Source: Pseudomonadota bacterium
Lineage (GTDB): Bacteria; Pseudomonadota; Gammaproteobacteria; Burkholderiales; Burkholderiaceae_C
Direction of reading: 5' to 3'
Assembly (NCBI GenBank): GCA_030918015.1
Contig: JAUPTP010000031.1
Span: forward strand, 1-10,751
Length of the DNA: 10,751 bases
The notes below the pieces were generated by a model. That model ran no database searches and had not been told where the DNA came from. It was given only the letters and a program-made list of their open reading frames with translations. The translations under genes were made by a program, and so were the position numbers. Positions 6,391-10,751 of this stretch are shown piece after piece. The first letter of the stretch is position 1; the number at the start of each line of letters is the position of its first letter.

Positions 6391-6741
6391 TCAAGGTTGG
6401 CGCGGTACTTCCAAGTCGATGAGACGCTCGGTCTGCTCCTCCCACTCACGCATAAGCTGCTTGGCACGGCGGTGGTTGTCGATCGCGTGTTGTAGAAGCT
6501 CGGCCTGCGCTGGCGTGACCATGCGATGCACGAGCTTGCCGCCGATCATGTGCCCCCATTCGTAGTACGGGCCATGACGGGCCTGCGGATCCTGGGCGCA
6601 ACGGCACCCGGGCTTGCCGCACACCTTCATGCGCATGTGCAACGTGCCCGAGCACAGGTACTCGATGTCGGCCAGGGCCGCCCGGACGCCGCCGATCTTG
6701 TCTCGGACCTGCTTGATGTTTTGTGCGAGTGAACGCGGCAT
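6391..6741 (-). CDS. Small Cys-motif protein carried by the IS (DUF6788-like)
   Basis: The 116-residue protein is encoded divergently from the transposase. The N-terminal part (about 1-30) is helical, with QNIKQVRDKIGGVRAALADI. The core has a cysteine cluster KVCGKPGCRCA (C41-x4-C46-x-C48) followed by RHGPYYEW (56-62) and a LVHRMVTPAQAE segment. The C-terminus is a charged helix with a coiled-coil look (HAIDNHRRAKQLMREWEEQT). The CGKPGCRC...HGPYYEW signature is that of DUF6788 proteins, which are often found beside transposases. Their function is unknown; a metal-binding DNA-associated accessory is possible. The ATG at 6741 is chosen because it follows a plausible minus-strand promoter. The gene lies fully inside the inverted repeats, so it travels with the element. 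Confidence 0.72.
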   Translation of the reverse strand: MPRSLAQNIKQVRDKIGGVRAALADIEYLCSGTLHMRMKVCGKPGCRCAQDPQARHGPYYEWGHMIGGKLVHRMVTPAQAELLQHAIDNHRRAKQLMREWEEQTERLIDLEVPRQP

Positions 6742-6747
6742 GAGTGC

Positions 6748-6776
6748 TTGACTTTTGCGATTCTGTCGTTAATAGT
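6748..6776 (+). promoter_or_regulatory. Putative sigma70-type promoter for the transposase
   Basis: TTGACT (6748-6753, 5/6 to the -35 consensus) is separated by exactly 17 bp from AATAGT (6771-6776, 4/6 to the -10 consensus). The predicted transcription start (about 6782-6784) falls only a few bases before the ATG at 6786, so the transposase message would be almost leaderless. Prediction from consensus only. Confidence 0.5.
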
Positions 6777-6800
6777 AGCGCCAGAATGCCAAGCTCGCAA
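6772..6800 (-). promoter_or_regulatory. Putative divergent promoter for the DUF6788-like gene
   Basis: On the minus strand TTGCGA (6800-6795, 4/6 to the -35) lies 17 bp before TACTAT (6777-6772, 4/6 to the -10). The predicted start is about 24 nt before the ATG at 6741. The -10 shares base pairs with the transposase -10, so the two promoters would compete. The match is weaker than on the plus strand. Confidence 0.35.
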
Positions 6801-8501
6801 GCCCCGACTTCCACCAAGGAGGCGGCAGGCTTCACTCTTCACACCGAGCGCCTGGGCCCGCTGCCCCTGATCAACCACTTCATCGAGCGCATCGGCCTGC
6901 ACGACACCCTGTCGCGCCACATCCCCTCGGACGCTCGCTGCAGCATCACCCATGCCAGCGCGCTGGGCGTGCTGCTGCGATCGATCATCGTGGAGCGCGA
7001 ACCGATCTACCGCCAGCACGAGACCGTGCACGGCTTCGCCGATGGCATGTTCGGCATCAGTGCCCAGGAGATGGAGCACCTGAGCGACGACCGCCTCGGG
7101 CGCGCCTTGGACCGGCTGTTCGATGCCGATCGCACGGCGTTGCTGACTGAGCTCGTGTTGGCCGTTGGGCAGCGCTTCGGGGTGCGTTTCGAGGAGTTCC
7201 ACAACGACTCCACATCGATCAGCTTCTGCGGCGGCTACCGCCGCGCCCGAGGCCGCCAGATTCGCGCTCGCACCGCGCCCGCGATCACCTTCGGGCATTC
7301 GAAGGCGCACAGGCCGGACCTCAAGCAACTGCTGTTCATTCTGACCATGAGCGCCGACGGCAACGTGCCGGTGGCGTTTCGCTGCACCGACGGCAACACC
7401 AGCGACTCGGTCACCCACGTGCAGACCTGGGAGACGCTCAGGGCGGTGGCCGGCAGGAGCGACTTCCTGTACGTGGCCGACAGCAAACTGTGTTCGCGCG
7501 AGAACATGGATCACATCGACCGCGCAGGGGGCCGCTTCGTCACCGTGATGCCACGCAGCCGGCTTGAGGATGCGCAGTTTCGCGAATGGCTGCAAACCCA
7601 CACGCCCGAGTGGTCCCTGGTGTGGGATCGGCCCAACCCGCGCTACAGCGACGGGCCGCGCGACTGCTGGTACGTCCATCGGGCGCCGCTACCCTCCATG
7701 GAAGCCTGGTCCATCGTGTGGGTCTGGAGCACGCTGCTGACGCTGCGCCAGCATGCCCGGCGGCTACGCAACATCGCCGCTGCCATCGAAGAGTTCGAGC
7801 GGTTGCGCCAGCGCCTGGCCTCCGCCAAGACCCGGCTGCGCGGCGCCCCCGAGATCGACCTGCAGATCAAGCTCATCGTGGACAGGCACCATGTGGGTCG
7901 CTACCTCAAGGTTCGCCGCGTCGTTCGCGAAGAGCACGTCTTCAAGCAAACCCGCCGTGGCCGCCCGGGCCCCGACACGGCCTACCGCAAGATCACCAAG
8001 CGACGCTTCGACGTGCAATGGAGCACCGACGAGCAGGCCATCGCCTACGACCGGCGAAGCGACGGCATGTACCCGTTGATGACGAACGACCGCAAGCTCA
8101 GCGCCGCACAGGTCCTGCAGGCCCACAAAGGCCAGCCCATGATCGAGAAGCGCTTCGAGCAGATCAAGACCGTACACCAGATCGCCCCGGTGTTCCTCAA
8201 GGACGAGGGTCGCATCGAGGCACTGTTCACCCTGTACGCGATCGCACTGCTGGTGCAGGCCCTCATCGAGCGCGAGCTGCGCCAGGCCATGGCGCACGAA
8301 GCCATCGAGGAACTGCCCATCTACCCCGAGCAGCGCCAGTGCGCGCATCCCACCACCGAGCAGGTGCTGCGCCTGTTCAGCCTGGCCGAGCGCCATCAAC
8401 TGCGTCAACACGGCCGCACCGTTCAGGCATTCAACCTCACACTCACCGACCTGCAGCGCAAAGTGCTCGCGCTGCTCGGCGTCCCCGCAAGCACGTTCTA
8501 G
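6786..8501 (+). CDS. IS1634-family DDE transposase with N-terminal DUF4277-like domain
   Basis: The 571-residue product (from the ATG at 6786) is in the size range of IS1634-group IS4-like transposases. Residues about 17-115 (HTERLGPLPLINHFIERIGL and onward, including RSIIVEREPIYRQHETVHGF) resemble the DUF4277 N-terminal domain of this group. The catalytic triad is readable: Asp141 in HNDSTSISFCG, Asp232 in FLYVADSKLCS, and Glu454 in MIEKRFEQIK, where Glu454-x6-Lys461 fits the ExxxxxxK part of the IS4 'YREK' signature. The long spacer between the second Asp and Glu holds a charged helical insert (about 320-400). The enzyme cuts and joins the element at the inverted repeats. A TTG at 6744 would extend the protein by 14 residues but sits upstream of the best promoter and outside the domain, so the ATG is preferred. 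No frameshift or missing catalytic residue is evident, so it may be functional. Confidence 0.88.
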   Translation: MPSSQAPTSTKEAAGFTLHTERLGPLPLINHFIERIGLHDTLSRHIPSDARCSITHASALGVLLRSIIVEREPIYRQHETVHGFADGMFGISAQEMEHLSDDRLGRALDRLFDADRTALLTELVLAVGQRFGVRFEEFHNDSTSISFCGGYRRARGRQIRARTAPAITFGHSKAHRPDLKQLLFILTMSADGNVPVAFRCTDGNTSDSVTHVQTWETLRAVAGRSDFLYVADSKLCSRENMDHIDRAGGRFVTVMPRSRLEDAQFREWLQTHTPEWSLVWDRPNPRYSDGPRDCWYVHRAPLPSMEAWSIVWVWSTLLTLRQHARRLRNIAAAIEEFERLRQRLASAKTRLRGAPEIDLQIKLIVDRHHVGRYLKVRRVVREEHVFKQTRRGRPGPDTAYRKITKRRFDVQWSTDEQAIAYDRRSDGMYPLMTNDRKLSAAQVLQAHKGQPMIEKRFEQIKTVHQIAPVFLKDEGRIEALFTLYAIALLVQALIERELRQAMAHEAIEELPIYPEQRQCAHPTTEQVLRLFSLAERHQLRQHGRTVQAFNLTLTDLQRKVLALLGVPASTF

Positions 8502-8517
8502 GCACCTCGAAACGCAG

Positions 8518-8564
8518 CCCGGAAATTACGCGCAAATGCGTCTGCTGACCCGCGGAAAGTAAGT
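8518..8564 (-). repeat. Right terminal inverted repeat of the IS
   Basis: Reverse complement of the left end (6333-6379) with four mismatches; the outer end reads GGAAAGTAAGT into the flank. It starts 16 bp after the transposase stop. Confidence 0.9.
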
Positions 8565-8678
8565 ACCGGCGCCTCAGCGCCAAGGGTGGCGGCACCGGCG
8601 GTCAATTCAACAAGCGGAAGCCCCGACGAGGGTGCGCTTTATAGTGGTGCCTGGCCAGCTTCCTCTTCCTTGGCGACC
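8565..8678. other. IS-to-LysR spacer
   Basis: 114 bp between the IS end and the LysR start. It contains a short GC hairpin (8568-8581, GGCGC-CTCA-GCGCC) without a T tract and an AT-richer patch TTTATAGT (8638-8645) that could be a -10 element for the LysR gene, but with no convincing -35. Minus-strand frames here do not continue the regulator remnant left of the IS in any recognisable way and meet stops. Confidence 0.5.
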
Positions 8679-9941
8679 ATGAACCACGCGCAGTCTCCGC
8701 CGGACGCGCAGCCCGGCGCGGCACAGGCGGCCTTCCAGCTGAACCTGCGCCACTTGCGCGGCCTGACGGCCGTGCACGAGCACGGCAGCATCAGTGCGGC
8801 CGCTGGCGCGGTGGGGCTCAGCCAGCCGGCGCTGACGCAGGGCATCCTGAAGCTGGAGAAGCTGATGGGAGAGGTGCTGTTCGAGCGGCGCCCGGACGGG
8901 ATCGTGCCCACGGCGGCCGGGGAACTGGTGGTGGACCGGGCGCGGGCCTGCCTGGCCCACCTGGCAACGGGCACCCGCCAGGTGGGCGGCACGGCGTTCG
9001 AACCGGATCGCCGGCTCAGCATGACGCAACTGCGCGCCTTCGTGGCGCTGGTGCGGGCCGGCAGCATCTCCGCTGCAGCCGCAGACCTTGGGCTGTCTCA
9101 GCCGGCAGTGCACCGGGCCGTGCGCGAACTCGAGGAGGCGCTGGGACGCAAGCTGGTGGAGCGCCGCGGCCGCGGAGTGCACGTCAACTTTGCCGGTCGG
9201 CGTTTTGCCCGCAGTTGCAGGCTCGCGCTGGCCGAACTCCAGGCGGCGTTCTCCGAGCTCGGGCGCGACCCGCACAACCCCACCATCGCTCTCGGCACGA
9301 CCCCCCTGGCACGTGGCTTCCTCGTGCCCGAGGCCATGGCGCTGATGGTGGCGGAACGGTTTCCCGCGGGGTTCCGCGTGCACGAAGGCAGCTGGGGCGA
9401 ACTGGTGGAGGCGCTCAGGGACGGTGTGATCGACATCATCGTCGGCGAGATCCCCGACGACGCAGCGCCGGACCTGGCCACGCACCCGCTTTACGAGGAA
9501 GCCCCGGTGGTGGTGGCGGGGCGGCAGCATCCGCTCGCGACGCGGCGCAGTTGCACGCCGCAGATGCTGGCTTCCTACCCCTGGATCATCGCGCCGGAGA
9601 ACTCGCCGCTGCGTGCCGAATGGGAGCGCCTCTTCGCCGATCGCCGCCCCGAGGCGCCGGTGGAGTGCGGCTCGATCATGATCATCGGCCGCCTGCTGAC
9701 CGCCAGCGACCTGCTGACGCTCGCCATGCCGGACCAGGTGGCGCTGCAGGTGCGCACCGGCCTGCTCAGCTGCATCGGCGCACCGCTGGCGGGAAGCAGG
9801 CCGACGGTCGGCGCCACGATGCGCAAGAGCTGGCGCCTCACGCGGGCCCAGCAGCGGTTCCTCGAACTGCTGACGGTGGCTTCCGCCGGCATTGGCGCCG
9901 ACGCGAGCCGGCAGTCGCTCATCGAGCCCTACTGGACCTGA
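8679..9941 (+). CDS. LysR-type transcriptional regulator with two tandem N-terminal HTH domains
   Basis: The 420-residue protein is longer than the usual 300 or so because it carries two complete LysR HTH_1 domains. The first (about 23-82) contains NLRHLRGLTAVHEHGSISAA and GLSQPALTQGILKLEKLMG, ending LFERRPDGIVPTAAG. The second (about 113-175) contains MTQLRAFVALVRAGSISAAA and LGLSQPAVHRAVRELEEALG, ending LVERRGRGVHVNFAGR. A periplasmic-binding-like effector domain follows (about 195-420), with TIALGTTPLARGFLVPEAMA, IDIIVGEIPDD and YPWIIAPENSP. LysR proteins bind DNA as tetramers and respond to pathway metabolites. Double-HTH members are known but uncommon, and some are linked to aromatic-acid catabolism. 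The ATG at 8679 is chosen because it begins shortly before the first HTH; an in-frame GTG at 8586 would add 31 unconserved residues. The Rieske oxygenase gene lies 137 bp downstream on the same strand and is its likely target. Confidence 0.87.
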   Translation: MNHAQSPPDAQPGAAQAAFQLNLRHLRGLTAVHEHGSISAAAGAVGLSQPALTQGILKLEKLMGEVLFERRPDGIVPTAAGELVVDRARACLAHLATGTRQVGGTAFEPDRRLSMTQLRAFVALVRAGSISAAAADLGLSQPAVHRAVRELEEALGRKLVERRGRGVHVNFAGRRFARSCRLALAELQAAFSELGRDPHNPTIALGTTPLARGFLVPEAMALMVAERFPAGFRVHEGSWGELVEALRDGVIDIIVGEIPDDAAPDLATHPLYEEAPVVVAGRQHPLATRRSCTPQMLASYPWIIAPENSPLRAEWERLFADRRPEAPVECGSIMIIGRLLTASDLLTLAMPDQVALQVRTGLLSCIGAPLAGSRPTVGATMRKSWRLTRAQQRFLELLTVASAGIGADASRQSLIEPYWT

Positions 9942-10078
9942 AGGCCGCTGCCACCACTGTGGGGCCAGCTCAATTCCGGTTTCTCAATACCGCGGCGGCC
10001 TTTCGAATCACGCGCCGGCCGGCACTGCCTAGAATCGGGCGAATCGATGTTCGGTTCAACCACTCACCCTAAAAGGCC
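9942..10078 (+). promoter_or_regulatory. Intergenic control region before the Rieske oxygenase gene
   Basis: The 137 bp hold TAGAAT (10030-10035, 5/6 to a -10 element) without a clear -35 at 17 bp, which fits an activator-dependent promoter. Three GAATC motifs lie at 10004-10008, 10032-10036 and 10041-10045. A loose dyad ATT-N10-AAT at 9973-9988 (a T-N11-A can be drawn in it) lies about 40 bp upstream of the -10 and is a candidate LysR site. No terminator with a T tract follows the LysR stop. All are by-eye predictions. Confidence 0.35.
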
Positions 10079-10751
10079 ATGCTGAATTCCCAAGACAACG
10101 AGACGCTCGTTCGCGTCGGCCCCGGTACCGCGATGGGCCAGCTCATGCGGCTGTACTGGATCCCCTTCCTCGCGTCCGCCGATGTCGAGCGCGACGGCCA
10201 GCCGCATCGGGTGCGCCTGCTGGGCGAGGACCTGGTCGCGTTCCGCGACAGCGAGGGCCAGGTCGGCCTGGTGGACCAGGCCTGCCCGCACCGCGGCGCG
10301 CCCATGGTGCTCGCCCGCACCGAGGAGGGCGGCATCCGCTGCATCTACCACGGCTGGAAGTTCGACGTGACGGGGCAGTGCCAGGAGACCCCGGCGGAAC
10401 CCCCGGGCAGTGCCATGACCAGCCGCATGACCATCAAGTCCTATCCCGTGCGCGAGCGCAACGGCGTGCTGTGGACCTACATGGGCCCGAAGCGCGAGAC
10501 GCCGCCGCCGCTGCCTGAGCTCGAATGGAACATGGTGCCCGAGTCGCACTCCCTCGTCACCTTCCGGGTGCAGGAGTGCAACTGGCTGCAGGCACTGGAA
10601 GGTGAAATCGACTCCGCGCATGCCTCCATCCTGCATGGCCCCAGGGGCGGCAGCACGATCAAGCAGTGGCGGCAGGGCCAGGACCTGTCGCCCAAGTTCG
10701 AGGTCCAGCCGCACGATGCCGGCATCAGCATCGCGGCGCGGCGCAAGGACG
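10079..10751 (+). CDS. Rieske non-haem iron oxygenase alpha subunit, phthalate 4,5-dioxygenase type, 3'-truncated by window edge
   Basis: The first 224 residues of an expected 420-450 are visible. The N-terminus, with LVRVGPGTAMGQLMRLYWIP, is characteristic of phthalate 4,5-dioxygenase-type oxygenase components. The Rieske [2Fe-2S] site is intact: C69-x-H71 (ACPHRGAPM) and, 16 residues on, C88-x2-H91 (RCIYHGWKFDVTG). The mononuclear iron site begins with the 2-His pair in ALEGEIDSAHASILHGP (D-x2-H-x4-H); the last carboxylate ligand would lie beyond the window. Such enzymes hydroxylate or demethylate ring substrates using O2 and electrons from a separate ferredoxin-NAD reductase, which is probably encoded further downstream. 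The ATG at 10079 is preceded by AAAAGG two bases away, a close-set ribosome site, and begins exactly at the conserved family N-terminus. The exact substrate is not predictable; position-specific demethylases and phthalate-like dioxygenases share these features. Confidence 0.9.
   Translation, partial: MLNSQDNETLVRVGPGTAMGQLMRLYWIPFLASADVERDGQPHRVRLLGEDLVAFRDSEGQVGLVDQACPHRGAPMVLARTEEGGIRCIYHGWKFDVTGQCQETPAEPPGSAMTSRMTIKSYPVRERNGVLWTYMGPKRETPPPLPELEWNMVPESHSLVTFRVQECNWLQALEGEIDSAHASILHGPRGGSTIKQWRQGQDLSPKFEVQPHDAGISIAARRKD

Larger units (their letters stand above)
6333..8564 (+). mobile_element. IS1634-type insertion sequence with divergent passenger gene
   Basis: The 2,232-bp element is bounded by imperfect inverted repeats of 47 bp (6333-6379 and 8518-8564, 43 matches) that begin ACTTACTTTCCGC. 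Inside are a DDE transposase on the plus strand and a small DUF6788-like gene on the minus strand, arranged divergently with about 45 bp between the chosen start codons. Both genes look intact and no internal frameshift was noticed, so the element may be active. The bases just outside (ending CCGCCGCG on the left, starting ACCGGCGC on the right) show no target duplication. The left flank cuts into a coding remnant whose other part is missing on the right, which suggests a deletion or rearrangement at one edge after insertion. Confidence 0.88.

Noticed and set aside
6627..7679. 350-codon minus-strand open frame spanning the transposase start
   Set aside because: It is antisense to the transposase and crosses the divergent promoter and the start of the DUF6788-like gene; no domain seen.
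8568..8581. Hairpin GGCGC-CTCA-GCGCC beside the IS right end
   Set aside because: The 5-bp stem without a T tract is expected by chance at this GC content; kept only as a note in the spacer entry.
8586..8678. GTG start giving a longer LysR protein
   Set aside because: The added 31 residues lack conservation-like features and the ATG at 8679 already leaves a 20-residue lead before HTH1. It cannot be fully excluded.
9942..9970. Possible terminator hairpin after the LysR stop (CCAC-CACT-GTGG)
   Set aside because: The stem is only 4 bp with no following T tract.
1..10751. CRISPR arrays, tRNA/rRNA genes, toxin-antitoxin or phage-defence systems
   Set aside because: No spaced direct repeats, tRNA-like cloverleaf or rRNA sequence, and no known defence domain, were recognised on either strand.

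Overview
The window reads as a high-GC accessory catabolic locus, probably from a betaproteobacterium of the Burkholderiales (Comamonadaceae/Alcaligenaceae-like). That placement is inferred from the Bug/TctC solute-binding protein lying inside a CoA-ester operon, the CaiB/BaiF proteins, the phthalate-dioxygenase-type Rieske oxygenase and the uniformly G/C-rich third codon positions. No taxonomic marker gene is present.

Region 1 (1-6174, all + strand) is a tightly packed six-gene operon cut at its 5' end. In order it holds: a CaiB/BaiF CoA-transferase (partial), a periplasmic Bug/TctC binding protein, a thiolase-like (SCP2/lipid-transfer type) enzyme, its usual DUF35 Zn-ribbon/OB-fold partner, a flavoprotein of the 3-ketosteroid-dehydrogenase/fumarate-reductase type, and an alpha-methylacyl-CoA racemase with the catalytic His/Asp/Glu set. 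Four junctions are stop/start overlaps or near overlaps (TTGA, ATGA, GTGA, TGATG), so the genes are probably co-translated. Together they suggest uptake of an organic acid, CoA activation, epimerisation of an alpha-methyl centre, FAD-dependent desaturation, and thiolytic or retro-aldol cleavage. A methyl-branched, alicyclic, terpenoid or steroid-like acid would fit. The substrate cannot be read from the sequence.

Region 2 (6115-6332, - strand) is a small remnant, tentatively the C-terminal end of a GntR/FCD regulator. It converges on the operon and is cut off at an insertion sequence.

Region 3 (6333-8564) is a complete-looking 2.2-kb IS1634-type element with 47-bp imperfect terminal inverted repeats (43/47 matched). 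It carries a DDE transposase (+) and a divergent small Cys-rich DUF6788-like protein (-), with a compact bidirectional promoter between them. No target-site duplication is visible, and the missing regulator 5' part is not found on the other side, so a deletion or rearrangement at the IS edge is likely.

Region 4 (8565-10751, + strand) holds a LysR-type regulator with two consecutive winged HTH domains, a 137-bp intergenic region with a putative -10 element and repeated GAATC motifs, and the 5' half of a Rieske non-haem iron oxygenase alpha subunit of the phthalate 4,5-dioxygenase type. The double-HTH regulator probably controls this oxygenase. I saw no tRNA, rRNA, CRISPR array or replication origin.
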